Shown one piece after another: positions 1 to 12,345 of a DNA stretch of 64,000 bases. Source of the DNA: Fragum whitleyi (Eukaryota; Mollusca; Bivalvia; Cardiida; Cardiidae); the NCBI GenBank assembly GCA_948146395.1, contig OX411543.1, forward strand, positions 74,363,558 through 74,427,557, given 5' to 3'. Every line of letters starts with the position of its first letter. The first letter of the stretch is position 1. The translations under genes were made by a program, and so were the position numbers. Below the pieces are notes generated by a model. The model searched no databases and had not been told where the DNA came from. It was given only the letters and a program-made list of their open reading frames with translations.

Positions 1-240
1 GTTTGACAAAGTTTAATTGTGACTTTTAACCTTCATGACCCCAAAACAATATTGTTCCTCTTTGGGTCATAAGCAATTATTATACAGATTTTCATAGTTC
101 TAGATCTCTTTGTTCTTGAGTTAGAGTCAGGAAACAAAAAAGGTCTATAAGAGGACAGATGGATGGATAGATTTACAGACAGACAGACAGGTGAAACAAA
201 TATGCCCCCCTCTACTTTGAAGGTGGGGGTATAATAAAGC
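1..240. mobile_element. fragment of TATACCCCC Helitron-like element
   Basis: Ends with the hairpin-like acccccctctactttgaagg..gggggtata and a gacagacagacag run, as in the fuller copies at 3414 and 53807. It is cut by the window start. Confidence 0.65.
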
Positions 241-473
241 TATAGCTACAAATTTTGAATCGCCCACCTAGGATATGCAATAATTTTCTCTGGTAGGAGC
301 CAAACTAAATTCCATCGTCTGGTAGAGAGTTAATTATTCATTACCTCGGTTGAGCTAACTAACCTAGCCAGTTAATTGAGGTTAAATCTATTTATGATAG
401 CAGGAGTTACCCAGCTATAAATTGTCTGGTGCTGCATCTGCATGCAATGTTCTCCTACAAATCTTTCTCTTAA

Positions 474-693
474 CCCTTTCCTGTCCTTTCCTGGTTTTTA
501 CGTCCTTAAGATTTTGTAATTGAGAAAAAATTGTAGAAAAAGAAAAAATTGTTTGTGACAAACAATTTCCTCTTTTTCTACAAAATTTTCAACCTTACAG
601 AATGCTTATTTTTCAAATTAAATCCACTTTAAATTTTCGTCTGCAAAACCTTTGAATTTGGACAGGTCCAAAATTTTGTAAAACAGGAAAGGG
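474..693 (-). mobile_element. piggyBac-like MITE, copy a
   Basis: TTAA-CCCTTTCCTG...CAGGAAAGGG-TTAA: a TTAA duplication and CCC/GGG termini are the piggyBac hallmark. It has an internal hairpin around gaaaaaattgtttgtgacaa. 220 bp, in reverse relative to copies at 22001 and 37336. Confidence 0.8.
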
Positions 694-857
694 TTAAAAA
701 ACAATGTTAACTCTTCCCTGAAAAGACTTTTTCAACAAAATATTTGCATCCCATTGGATTGTTTCTTCTCAAAATTGTACCAAGTCTTTTCATTAAACTC
801 TCTGCAACTTCTCTCAATTAGGACCAGTCCAAAATTTCTGTAACAGAAAGTGTTTAA

Positions 858-1002
858 AGTAGTGGACCCAAAATAGTTCTGCAACTTTCCGGAAGTAATG
901 AACTTTAACAGTGTTAACCAAGGTTTCATTATGAAACCTCGGTCAACATCGTGAAAGATCACAAGTTCTGAAATGATTCGGAACTTTTACAGGTCCACAA
1001 CC
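858..1002. mobile_element. TTAA-flanked MITE (AGTAGTGGACC type)
   Basis: Ends ..AGTAGTGGACCCA and TCCACAACC between TTAA tetramers, with inverted inner arms (atagttctgcaactttcc / cggaacttttac). A second copy is at 37148-37310. Confidence 0.65.
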
Positions 1003-1446
1003 TTAACTGAAATAATTCCCTTTCTGCAACTTAATTCTAAGCTTCAAGCAGAAATGATCTTGCTAAGAACTTACATCTGAATGATACCCATAATCTTTTA
1101 CCCTATTTACCCTATTTATCCTAATAAAAGTTCCTAGGAACTTTACTAAACTATACATGGTTGGTTAAGGAACCTGTCCAACTTATCTAGTTTGTCACAA
1201 TTTTGTCACAAGTTTGTCGCAAACCCTCAATGTATATTTGGGGATTGAAAGCAATATGTACAACATACTAGAAAATGACATAGTTTGACTTGTTGTTAGT
1301 ATTTTACTTTAGAATTATCTTTTTAAATGTACAAGAAATCTACGCTCTTATGAAACCTTTAAGGTAAGATAATAGGACCTTTGTAGAAGCCCCCTTCCTT
1401 TGTCTTTCATTTATGCAGCAATTTTTCTAAAAATTGTTTTTCAAGG

Positions 1447-1545
1447 ATTTGGTTTAAACCTATTTATTTTACATCGATTGGGAAACAAGTTCTTAAAACT
1501 TAGATTAATCCCTCTCGATTCTGCTTCCTGGATAAACTTCAAGGA
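1447..1545 (-). mobile_element. SINE body fragment
   Basis: Matches the body and tail of the SINE at 20504-20720 (tttaaacctattt, catcgattgggaaacaagtt, ctctcgattctgcttcctgg). The tRNA-like head is missing. The open frames crossing it are not genes. Confidence 0.75.
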
Positions 1546-2245
1546 TAAACTCCTTATGATTACTCTAACACTTGTTACCTGGTAATGGATTAACCCGAGT
1601 TCAAACAGGGACACAGATCCATTATTCCTGGCTGATAATACAGAAACAAACCAACTCCCTATTGTATCAGTTACCGGTAAATGGTAATCAATTTTTGTCT
1701 GGATCATACTCCCCCACAATCTATCGCATAACCAGATGAATCTTTCTTGATTCATATAAATCAAGGAGAGCATGGTTCATAATCTAGCTTTCTTTAAAGA
1801 TCATAATTATAGCATAATATTCATTATTCAATGAACTTTAATCACTTGCAACATGAGGTACTATTATCGCTACACCAGGCTTTTAAACAAACTTTTCCAT
1901 GGCTTAATAAAAATACATATGGCAGATTACAAGGGGGGTAAGCAAGATAGATTATAATTGATATTACCTCCCTTTTCATTACTACAATTTGGCCCTAGGA
2001 AAGTTACATTCCCACTGGCAAAAAAGAACAATGGGATACAATTGGGGATACAAAGAATCTACTAAAAACAGACATCAATTTTTGGTCCTACTATGCTGAA
2101 TGAAGTCCAATTTTCAGCCTGAATTATAATTGTTAGAAGTTATGGTTTAAGATGTTTGAGTGGGGATTAACTCTGCTACTAGCATTTTTTCAGTCATGTT
2201 GAGGAGGCTGGAGCACTTAATAATGCCAAATTCCAAAAAGGATAG

Positions 2246-2290
2246 GTGCCTCTGCCAGGGATCGAACCCCTGTCCTAGGCGTCCCCTTTA
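2246..2290 (-). mobile_element. tRNA-like SINE head remnant
   Basis: Reverse strand reads GGGGTTCGATCCCTGGCAG, a B box with flanking T-arm pairing, but no complete cloverleaf could be drawn. Confidence 0.4.
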
Positions 2291-3117
2291 TTTTAGGGAT
2301 AAAAACCTTGGCAAAATTGCACTAAAATCAAAGTGCTGAAAAGACTGAATGCGATAATTGGCATTTAGTTGTTATTTTAGAAAAAATAATTCTTTAATTT
2401 TTCTGGTTTAAAAAGTCAATTCAGGTGGGATAGACTAAGATCAGACTGCACACGTGTGCAGACTGATCTTAGTTATACCTCTTGCAAAGGCTAATATATT
2501 CTGAGTTTAGCATGACAAGGGTTATGATTGGGATACTAATGCACTATCAACTGCACCAATAATTGACAGTGACCATAAAATTTTAAACCCTGAGTCCCTG
2601 ATTTGCAGTCCTTTTTTCCGTAAGACATCCCCTGAAATAAAGTTGTCAGTTATTGCAGTGAAAGCAAAATGAAAAGCTCATTAAAAGATAAGGGATTGAA
2701 GTAGATAAAAATCTAAGTGGAATTTGTTTTGACATGGAAACATGTGCTACAGCCTCCTTAGGGAGTCATCTAATTGGGTTAGCAAACACCTATCTCCATC
2801 TACAAATTTTAAACAGATAAGATACTTTCCTTTACATCCTGAAAATAGACTAGATCTACAGCAAAAGTGAATCTTTATGTTTTAGATTAGACTATCAGCG
2901 GGTTCAACAATAACCAGGTTCAACAATAACCGCTCTTTTACACCAGCCTGAAGGACCTATCCATAAATGTTAGAAGTCCTCCCTGATAATTCACTGTCCT
3001 CCATGAAATTTATATTGACTAATTTGTAACTTAAGGAGTTAATTGTAAGGAAAACTTTGTGGGAAAAGAAGAAAATGTATTCCACAGGGTTGTGAATTTA
3101 ATTTAGTATTGGAAACA

Positions 3118-3200
3118 CACCCAGGCAATGGTAAGACTCAAACCACGGACCTTCAGGCCAGGAGCCGTGTGTCTTTACCAATCAGCCATCAGGGGCATTC
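3118..3200 (-). mobile_element. tRNA-like SINE head remnant
   Basis: Reverse strand has an A-box-like TGGCTGATTGGTAAAGAC and a B-box-like GGTTTGAGTCT about 30 nt later. Probably a decayed SINE head rather than a tRNA gene. Confidence 0.4.
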
Positions 3201-3329
3201 AATTATTTTGTTTCTAAAACTCTGAAAATGAATTAATTGGGTTCCAAACCATATATTGTACATACATGAAGAAATCATCAAATAAATACTTTTCCTACAA
3301 GTCCCCACAGTCAGTTACAGGGTAAATGG

Positions 3330-3398
3330 ATGGACTCAAAACAGTTGTAACTGCCTATATGTTTATAGGTAATTACAACTATTTTGTGCTGAGCCATG
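3330..3398. repeat. hairpin MITE (GTAACTGCC subfamily)
   Basis: actcaaaacagttgtaactg / aattacaactattttgtgct with gccatga; arms pair around TATATGTTTATA. Same type as 43489 and 47776. Confidence 0.72.
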
Positions 3399-3413
3399 AA
3401 TTTGGAAAAATAA

Positions 3414-3981
3414 CTAGAACTGTCGCAGAGCGGACTAATACCCCCCACAAGCGCTTTGTCAGAATGTAAGTGCTATTAGTGTAGGATGTGTTTGTAACCA
3501 ATATTGAGGTCATATGTAGCATTTGCATGAAGTTTCATGGTTTTAGGTTGCTTGTTTTTTGAGTTTAGAGTCCAGAAATGAAAATTGAACAAAAATTGAC
3601 TGTGACCTTGACCTTTGACCTATGCAGCCCAAAATAAATAGGGCACTTCCTTGGATCATAAGCAACATTTGCATTAAGTTTCATGCATGTAGGTCACTTG
3701 GTTCTCGAGTTTGAGTCCAGAAACAAAAAATGAACAAAGGCTGACTGTGACCTTGACCTTTGACCTATATGACCCAAAAATAATAGGGCACTTCCTTGGG
3801 TCATAAGGCACATTTGTATAAAGTTTCATGATTGTAGGTCATTTGGTTCTTGAGTTAGAGTCTGGAAACATAAAGGTCTACGGACAGAAGGACGGACGGA
3901 TGGATGGACAGACAGACAGACAGACAGACATGGTGAAACCAATATACCCCCCCCCCCTACTTCGTAGGTGGGGGGGTATAA
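3414..3981 (-). mobile_element. TATACCCCC Helitron-like element, reversed copy
   Basis: Runs from CTAGAACTGTCGCAGAGCGG to CCTACTTCGTAGG..GGGTATA. Inside are about two and a half core units of about 147 bp (gaccttgacctttgacctat) and a GACGGACGGATGGA/GACA microsatellite. It is the mirror image of the element at 53807-54531. The arms CCCCCCTAC/GTAGGGGGG with a TTC loop form the terminal hairpin. Confidence 0.75.
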
Positions 3982-4163
3982 CAAGATAACAACTGTCATC
4001 AATCACATGGTACCAAGAGTTCTGTGCGGTGTTAAGGAGCCAATATAAATCAAAGTCTGAAGTTCCATTGTCTCTGTATGTTTACTACCCCTTCAAACAC
4101 TTATGAATGATACTACAGTGCTGCCTCAAATACTGTTACAGTGCTTGAGACTGTCTGGTCTAA

Positions 4164-4407
4164 TAAACCCTTGTCATGCTGAACCGGAATATTCCTGCTT
4201 TGGTAGGAGGTAAAGACAAAAATCAGCCTGCACATATGTGCAGTCTGATCTTAGCCTACACCACCTGTATGTCACTTTCACACCAGAATTGTCAATAGAT
4301 TTAGTTTTTCCAATGAAATTGATCATACTTTAGTACTTCCAATCCTTTTAGCCCTTTGATTTCGATGCAAATTTTTTGCCAAAATTTATTCAGCATGACA
4401 AGGGTTA
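4164..4407. mobile_element. ACCCTTGTCATGCTGAA MITE
   Basis: Inverted ends AACCCTTGTCATGCTGAA / TTCAGCATGACAAGGGTT, 240 bp, with an inner palindrome aatcagcctgcacatatgtg..cagtctgatctta. Further copies or fragments at 2425-2525, 17113-17362, 17376-17440, 19221-19445, 41429-41520, 44461-44560, 44892-45124, 52404-52650 and 60000-60050. Confidence 0.78.
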
Positions 4408-6417
4408 ATATTAATCCCTTGCATAATGTTCATAGCATATTCCTAATGTACATAAAGCTTTGGCAGAGAGTATAGACTAAAATCAGCCTGCTGATACTAA
4501 TATAACACTATCTCCAGAAACATATTAAAAGGGAACAGTTTTAGTTGCACATTCTTTCGAGTAAAATTATGGATCTGCATGTGCAATACTTACCTGGACT
4601 ATGTCGAATTTCTTCGTCCATTTCTTTATTTCGCTACTATTCTGTTAATGAATCTATCCACAGATGTTTCATTTTTTATCCAGATATATTGCCATAAATC
4701 TTATTCCCAAGTTCCATGCAGACACTCTTATGTTTTCCTACTCTATGGAGACTGCCTTACCTCCCACATTCTTAAAATCCAAAATTTTGACATATTTTGC
4801 ATAACCTTAAAACTTCACACATCTTGCAGAACCTACAAATTTCAAAGCACCATGTAAATGATCATTCATAATTAATTATGCTTTGATTAAAGTTGATTAC
4901 TACTAACAGTTTTTGCGATCAATGTTTAGGACCCCACTGTAATTCTGGCAAAAAAATGAATAGTTTTAGAAGTTTTAGAAACCTCAGAAATCAAAGTCTC
5001 ACATGGTCAGCTGACTAGCTAAATGTTGTAACTACAGCATTTACAAGCTGCAGTTATGATATTTAGCTTGCCCATGTACAATAGTATATCATAAAATTAA
5101 CAAGAGCACTGCCTACAGGTGCCTATGCTTGGCCTTTGAGTGCTAGATTGTAGTTAAAAATCTAAGACTAACAAGGGGCATCATTTGCACAAAATTCCTC
5201 TAGGGTTATCCCCCTTAATAGTGTAGGTTGCTCTTTCGATGGTGAATATGTGTGCCAAGTTTCAAGAGAATGCCTTCAGTAGAACTACAAATATCACGAA
5301 AACAGCCGAGCTAATGAATGAAATATTGCAAACGAACCCCCTACCCCCACCTCCCCACCCACCTCTTGAATTTAAATTCTGGATCCACACATGATTTTCC
5401 TGTCAATACATGCAATGGAAGAAATATTTGAAAATCCACAGATTGAAAACCCAGACTACAATTTTATTTCATTATGTGAATCATGACTCATATATTAGAT
5501 GCAGCCCACAGAAATATTCAGAGAGATTCACAATATTTCCAATGAAACCTTTTAGAGTGTTGATGTAATGATAACTCAACATTTGTCTCCAAAAATGGAC
5601 AAACTGAAGGCAGGAAAGAGCACACAATTCTTCACAAAATGTGATAGCAAAAACTTGTTTAACCTTTGGAATGGAGCAACTCTTGCTACAAAAATTATTA
5701 TCTTTCTTTATGAAATCGCAAAGAATCTAAATACATGTAGATAAAAAATATGCAACACATTAACCTGAATTACTAAACAACAAACTTCCATCTAAAATGA
5801 AAGAAATTGCATACACAGGAAGAAATTTGACTAAAAATTTTGAAAACTCCATCAAAATTTGTAGGAAAAATGTTCACTGTCATTTTCAGAAAAACCTAAA
5901 GGCTAAGCTTAATTAATATGAGGAATACACTAAACCTTAATAAAAACACATTTGCATCAAAATGACGCTATTATTCTATTCTGAGTTCTATGAATCAAGT
6001 AAGTTAAGTATTTGTTAAAGAAGCATGAATAAATGTTCAGCTGACTATTACTTAAACGAAGCACAATTAATATATTTAGTTGATTATTACTTCAATGAAG
6101 CTCAATTAAAATGTTCAGCTAAATTTTTATCAATGAAGTACAGCTAAGTAAAATGTTTAGTTCACTGTTTCTTCAACGAATTAGCACCAATAAAACATTC
6201 AATTGAATATTTCAAACAATCTGCCTTCAAACAATACAATATTCCACATGCAGTCAATATCTGTACCACAAAAACTCTGCTATAGCCTCCCAAACAACAT
6301 TTAGATAATGCTTTTAGGATGGAAAATATTCTAGTAGCACGACATCAACCAGTTTCTGCTCTATCTATGTTCATGTCCTACCCTTAACCTCTCCCTTCAT
6401 GGTTCTCAATAATTTTC

Positions 6418-6802
6418 AGAGCTACAGATAGAGGGGGTATTTTGGCAGTGTTTTTTCTAGGCAGGGGGATTGAGAGATTACCCCACTTTTTTAAAGATCC
6501 CCCATTAATATTTTTTTCTGGATTTGCAGAGGATTTTTTACTATATAACCAAAGAGCATGATTTTATTACCGCATTTCTCAATTTCGTCGATTTTCACTC
6601 TGAAACCTCCCACAATTTTGAAATCCTAGAATAAGCCATGATTTGGATATCAAATTTGAAAATTTCTCTAGTCTTTGCTCAGATCCTATGATGTGGATAC
6701 TCATTGGAATTGTCTCAATGAGACAATTCAAATGAGTACCCACATCATAGGGTTTCATTGAGAAATAAAGATTTCAGACTGGTATTACCCTCTCTTATCT
6801 GT
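6418..6802. mobile_element. AGAGCTACAGATAGAGGGGG MITE with central palindrome
   Basis: Left end agagctacagatagaggggg; right side ggtattaccctctcttatct. A perfect-looking palindrome at 6688-6751 (gtggatactcattggaattg..) lies inside. Related copies at 22372-22541 and 37866-38055. Confidence 0.65.
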
Positions 6803-7603
6803 ACACCTTATTTCTGAACAGTGATAGTAAGCAACCAAAACATTTCAACCACAGCTTGATCGAGATCAGCCTGCAGTTTGATCCTGGCCTACTGGCTCAG
6901 TGCCTACTTTCTTCTGTATCATTGTAGGAAAAGAAAGACAGGATGAAATTTCCAAAAATATAGTAATTTCTTTTAAACCATATCTAAATTCAGCACAGAA
7001 AGGGTTAAGAGGTTTTAAAGCAAAGCTAACTGACAAAACATATAAATTAGCTGGTAACAGATTGGCCATATTGGGACTAAAAGCTTGTAACAATGGCTTG
7101 ATAAGATGGAGTTACTTTAAGGTTTGAATAACCAAATGATGTTTTTTCCAATATAGGTAGACTTTGTGCAGTGAGCCATGAAATCTATATTCATATAGAT
7201 TTTCAAGCTCAGTTTTGAAAATACACCTATGTTAATTGCAATAATTGATCAACAAACGAACAATCAGTAGAAGCTTAAATTTGTAAGAAATAAAGGTTAA
7301 GGTCTTATTTAGGGCCATTTGCCTATTAAACGGTTCTAGACCAGAGAAATGCATTAGACACAATTCCCTTATGACCCTTATGGTAAAAGCATAAGCAATT
7401 TCAATCTGGTAAATATAGCCAAGATTTGAATTCTCTTTGTCCTTTGCTTGCTTGTTTGCAGGCAGATAGACTTTTGGTGGTTTGAGTCCCTCCATTGGTA
7501 AGTAGCAGTTTAAAGGCACTGTTAGTCTCTTAGGTAAATGAAAGCATCTGGTTCAAGTGCTTAAAAGACTCTGTAAGCTAGAATTTTCATCGCAATCAAA
7601 CCA

Positions 7604-7690
7604 AATTGAAAGAGTTTGTTGGTTTTTTATTGAGTTAATACCACTTTCAACACTGTTGCAGATATACTTTAGAGGTTGGTGCACCTACAC
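7604..7690. repeat. dispersed TTTCAACA repeat fragment
   Basis: ccactttcaacactgttgca..ggttggtgcacctacacc matches 17703-17775 (cgccactttcaacattattg, ggctggtgcttctacac). A small repeat family that I recall as common in molluscs; ends not defined. Confidence 0.45.
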
Positions 7691-8048
7691 CTTCATTTCA
7701 TTTCTCACACAAGTTTAAACACGCTATTTCTTCCAAGCTACCAGTTACCAATCCCACATAGGTCTACAACTGATTAAAATTTAACATGCATTGGAGGGAG
7801 ACAAATGACTTATGTCGCATTGATCTTTGTCAAATTAAATTGAAAGAGATTGCAAAGGATCAGTAAGAGTACTTCGAAAAGAAACAATCCTTCTTGGTAG
7901 AAAATATTGAAGATAAATGATACATTACTTGAGACAAGCATTTTCTTCATTCTGACATTATTTCTCCAATATAAAATCACAGGACATATCAAATCCATGG
8001 ATTCTACAGGGAAGGGTTATAAAGCAAAGTATTGGAACTGCATTCCTA

Positions 8049-8130
8049 GGGGGTCAGCGCAATGCTATTGTAAGTGCCTTTCTATAAATAGGCACTTACT
8101 AAAGTTACAATAATATTGCGCTGAGCCCTC
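8049..8130. repeat. hairpin MITE (GTAAGTGCC family)
   Basis: gggtcagcgcaatgctattg and its reverse complement flank GTAAGTGCC/GGCACTTAC, forming one long hairpin. Same family as 18761, 46861, 50788 and 52691. Confidence 0.75.
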
Positions 8131-8999
8131 GGTTCTCCTTTTTTTCTTTTTTTAGACAAGACCAGAGCAGTTCATTATAACTGAAAAATAGTGAGTATAT
8201 ACCTGTACTCCCGAGTACATACCTGTACTCCCGAATTCATTGTAGTTTATTCCTTATCCTGCAGAATCTAAAGGAGGTGTTCCAAAAGTGCCCACGCACG
8301 GATTTTCATGAAACTTTGCAAATACATACTACTCATTAAATGTACCACAGAACAAACTTTCATTTGTCAATATCTCAAAAAGAGGTCAAATTACAGCCCC
8401 TTGTCTTAATCCATGTTGAGGTAGGTGGGTGGGGTAATTCAATATGCTATAATTTCTTTATACTTATCAATTTTTGAATAGTTTTTTTATGTACTGTAAA
8501 GTTTATAGTAATTATTAAGATAATGAATATATAAATGGCAAGTTTTACGTTGTTTGACAAATTTTTATACTCTTGAATATAAAAATTTCTTATTTTTTAA
8601 AAAAAATTTGAGGTGAATATAAATTTTGAGCGCATAGATTAGTACCTTCTGATGCTAGTCCAGTTTAGTTACTCTTCAAAAAATAAGCTCTACTTTCCTT
8701 CTTTCTTGTGTAAAAATTTAAAGAAGATTGAAAACCGGTAATATTATTTTTTATGCTTATAAATACATATCTTTAGTTTCAAAATTCATCCAAAATCTGG
8801 TATTATGTCCTGAAATAGACATTATTTAAATGTCTTTGAATTAATCTTTATACAAATTTGCAAATAATTACTAGTCAAGGCATATACTGCATAAGATGGT
8901 TTTTTTTGTATCACTAAACGGGTCAAATTACAGCCCTTGCTTTACCCCAATGCTGAACAAGAGGGCCATAGTGGCCCTTAATCGCTCACCTGAATGAAC

Positions 9000-10663
9000 T
9001 GTCTAATTTTTTTCTTGATAATACCTTTTTTACAATGTTCAGGTTGACATACAATTGACTTACAAGGATTTTCCATTATTTGACTCTGTGACCTAGTTTT
9101 TGACCCCAGTTGACCCAATCTCATACTCATCAAAAATTGCATCAATTCAATCATTCTGATCAAATTTCAGTTTGATCCAGCAAAAAATGTGGCCTCTAGA
9201 GTGCATATAAGGTTTTTCTATGATATGACCATGTGACCTAGTTTTTGACCCCAGTTGACCCAATTTCGAAATTGTCTCAGATTACATCAAGACAATCATT
9301 CTGACCAAAATTCGGCTTGATTGGGCAAAAAATATGGCCTCTAGAGTGCATACAAGGTTTTTCTAAGATTTGACCCTGTGACCAAGTTTTTGACCCCAGG
9401 TGACCCAATTTCAAACTAATCCGAGATTTCATCAAGACAATCATTCCAAGCAAAATTCAGTTTTTTTGGGCAAAAAATGTGGCCTCTAGAGTGCATACAA
9501 GGTTTTTCCATTATTTGACCCTGTGACCTAGTTTTAGAACCCCAGTTGACCCAATTTCGAACTCGTCCGAGATTTCATCAAGACAATCATTCCGAGCAAA
9601 ATTCAGGTTTTTTGGGCATAATATGTGGCCTCTAGAGTGCATACAAGGTTTTTTCCATTATTTGACCCTGTGACCTAGTTTTTGACCCCAGTTGACCCAA
9701 TTTAAAACTCATTCATGATTTTACCAAGACCATCATTCTGACCAAAACTCAGGTTGATTGGGCAAAAAATGTGGCCTCTAGAGTTCATACAAGGATTTTC
9801 TATGATTTGACCCCGTGACCTAGTTTTTGACCCCAGTTGACCCAATTTTGAACTCATCAAAGATTTCATCAAGACATTCATTCTGACCAAATTTCAGGTT
9901 GATTGGGCAAAAAATGTGGCCTCTTGAGTGCTTACACGGTTTTTCTAAGATTTGACCCTGTTACCTAGTTTTTGACCCCAGTTGACCCAATTTCGAACTC
10001 GTCCGATATTTTATCAAGACAATCAGTCTGACCAAATTTCAGGTTGATTGGGCAAAAAATGTGGCTTCTAGAGTGCTTACACGGTTTTTCTATGATTTGA
10101 CCCTGTGACCTAGTTTTTGACCCCAGTTGACCCAATTTCAAACTCGTCCGAGATTTTATCAAGACAATCATTCTGACCAAAATTCAGCTTGATTGGGCAA
10201 AAAATGTGGCTTCTAGAGTGCATACAAGGTTTTTCTATGATTTGACCCTGTGACCTAGTTTTTGACCCCAGTTGACCCAATTTCAAACTCATCCGAGATT
10301 TCATCCAGACAAGCATTCTGACCAAAATTTAGGTTGATTGGGCAAAAAATATGGCTTCTAGAGTGCATACAAGGTTTTTCTATGATTTGACCCTGTGACC
10401 TAGTTTTTGACCCCAGTTGACCAAATTTCGAACTCGTCCGAGATTTTATCAAGACAATCATTCTGACCAAAATTCAGCTTGATTGGGCAAAAAATGTGGC
10501 TTCTAGAGTGCATACAAGGTTTTTCTATGATTTGACCCTGTGACCTAGTTTTTGACCCCAGTTGACCCAATTTTGAACTCGTCCGAGATTTTATCAAGAC
10601 AATCATTCTGACCAAATTTTAAGTCGATCGGGCAAAAAATGTGGCCTCTAGAGTGCATACAAG
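9000..10663 (+). repeat. 145-bp tandem core repeat, about 11 copies
   Basis: The phrase gacctagtttttgacccc returns every 145-146 bases from about 9090 to 10541, and gtggcctctagagtgcatac marks each unit border. The 71-codon open frames on the minus strand, stepped by 145, are by-products of the repeat and not genes. The left units are more diverged than the right ones. Confidence 0.9.
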
Positions 10664-10669
10664 GCAAAT

Positions 10670-10730
10670 GTTGACGACGGACGACGCACGACGCACGACG
10701 GACGACTGACGACGGACGACGGACATCCAC
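10670..10730 (+). repeat. ACGACGG microsatellite in the element's 3' arm
   Basis: A degenerate run of gacgacggacgacgcacgac type between the last core repeat and the terminal hairpin. A near-identical run lies at the same place in the other long copy (14374-14421). Confidence 0.85.
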
Positions 10731-11507
10731 CTAACCACAAAAGCTCACCTTGAGCACTTCGTGCTCAGGTGAGCTAAAAAGTGGGTGGGGTAAGATGAAA
10801 AATATAATTTACTTGATTTTCTTTAATCCTCGCAAAAATTTCAATAGTATCTTACAGTAAGTTGTACAGAATTTGTTTCTTATTTTCCTGAGTTGAAAAG
10901 AATAGGAAAAATATTGTGTGCTTGTGACTGGCTATCTATCTGTCTGTCTGTCTCTTAGAAATTTGCCTATCTGTCTGCACATCATAAAAAAATGATATTT
11001 GCAAATTACTTCAATCCTTTTCTAGATACACTACTCATATGTGACATCATAATGAATCAAATCACTTGAGATTTGAAATCTCTGAGGTCAAGGTCATCCA
11101 TGTTTTGGTAAGTTGTTGGGGCAGTTAAAGCATTGCATATGCATAGTTTTCATGTACTGTAAAGCCTATAAAAGTAATTAAGATAATGAATATATAAAAT
11201 GAAAAGTTCTATGTTGTTTGACAATTTTTTACACACTCAAAAATAAAAATTGGTTAAAAGTATGTATGTACACACATTCAAGTTCTATGTCCAATTTCAC
11301 TTAAAAGGTTAAACTTAGCAAAAATAAACAAACATGCGAGCCTATTCAAGATATACAGTGTTTATTTTTGGTTGGAAATGTGATCTCAGGTTAACACATC
11401 CAGTAACTTGATGATAGTCTTACATGTGCAAGGTCATTGTCAGCAAACAAGGTTACAATAAAATAAAAAACACAAACTTAGCATTTTTGTTTATTCTATG
11501 TTTGTTT

Positions 11508-12225
11508 TTAGCTCACCTGAGTACAAAGTGTTCAAGGTAAGCTAATGTGATCGTAGAATGTCCGTCGCCAGTCGTGCATCGTCCACAATTTCTTTAAACA
11601 TCTTCTCCTCCTAAACCAGTGGACCAATCTTGATAAAACTTGGCAGATATGTTCCTTGGGTCAAGCTCTACCAAAGTTGTTCAAATAAATAAAATCCACC
11701 CTTAGCTTTCCCTTTACCTTTAACAAAACGAGTGAAAATATGAAAATCTTCAAAAATCTTCTTCTCTGAAACAAGAAGGAGGACAGCTTTCATATTTGGT
11801 ATGTAGCATCATCTAGTGGACATCTACCAAGTTTGTTCCTATCAAGACCCTGGGGTCATATTTGGGCTCCATCCCGGCGCAACCCTTTTTACATAGAATC
11901 AAAGAGCGAAAAACTTAAAAAAAACCTTCTCTTCTGAAACAAGAAGCCAGACAGATTTCATATTTGGTATGTAGCATCATCTAATGGACCAAGTTTGTTC
12001 ATATCAAGACCCTGGGGGCACATTTGGGCTTTGGTATATCCATTTTTACATAGAGTCAAAGAGCGAAAAGGCATATTTGTCTTGCTCTTGGCTGAAAACA
12101 GTTCATGGTATTGATCTTATGTAGAAAGTGTCACGTTGTTGACATATGCCTATTTAATTCATGTGATCTCCCAGGGATCAAATAGACTCGGATGAGCGAT
12201 CTAGGACCATCACGGTCCTCTTGTT
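11508..12225 (-). mobile_element. Helitron-like element of the same superfamily, reversed
   Basis: Begins TTAGCTCACCTGAG and ends GGTCCTCTTGTT, the reverse complement of the AACAAGAGG..GGTGAGCTAA ends of its neighbours. It lacks the 145-bp array. Instead it holds two diverged units (cttctctgaaacaagaag..ccaagtttgttc at about 11760 and 11930), so it is a different subfamily sharing the termini. Confidence 0.7.
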
Positions 12226-12345
12226 TTTAAGATGCAATACTCCTTCTAGGGTTTATGAAAGATTTCCATCATATGTTTATACATAACCTTATGATATCAT
12301 CGACCTGGCCAAGTTCAATGTAAAAGTATCGTGGACAGTTATGAA

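Larger units (their letters stand above)
1011..3329. other. gene-free stretch
   Basis: Apart from the SINE fragment at 1447, tRNA-like remnants and a hairpin at 2425-2475 (aagatcagactgcacacgtg), I see nothing coding. Confidence 0.6.
4408..8048. other. gene-free stretch
   Basis: Contains a fragment beginning acaagagcactgcctacagg at 5101, the MITE at 6418 and a small hairpin near 7170-7215. The frames at 4579, 6866-7127 and 7232 show no domain or bias. Confidence 0.55.
8956..10777 (+). mobile_element. Helitron-like non-autonomous element, copy 1 (11 core repeats)
   Basis: Starts AACAAGAGGGCC with a GGGCCA/TGGCCC palindrome just inside. It continues with about 11 copies of a 145-bp core repeat, then an ACGACGG microsatellite, then a terminal hairpin (AGCTCACC..GAGCAC ttc GTGCTC..GGTGAGCT) and CTAA. 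Left arm, tandem core, microsatellite and 3' hairpin before a CTRR end is the plan of the bivalve pearl elements regarded as Helitron derivatives. The same ends recur at 12346-14473 and, reversed, at 11508-12225, which sets the boundaries. No 5' TC was confirmed. Confidence 0.8.

Noticed and set aside
9965..10730. Series of 71-codon minus-strand frames that resemble a repeated small protein family
   Set aside because: They step by exactly 145 bases, which is not a multiple of three, so each one only re-reads the satellite in a new frame; the same happens at 13523-14436.
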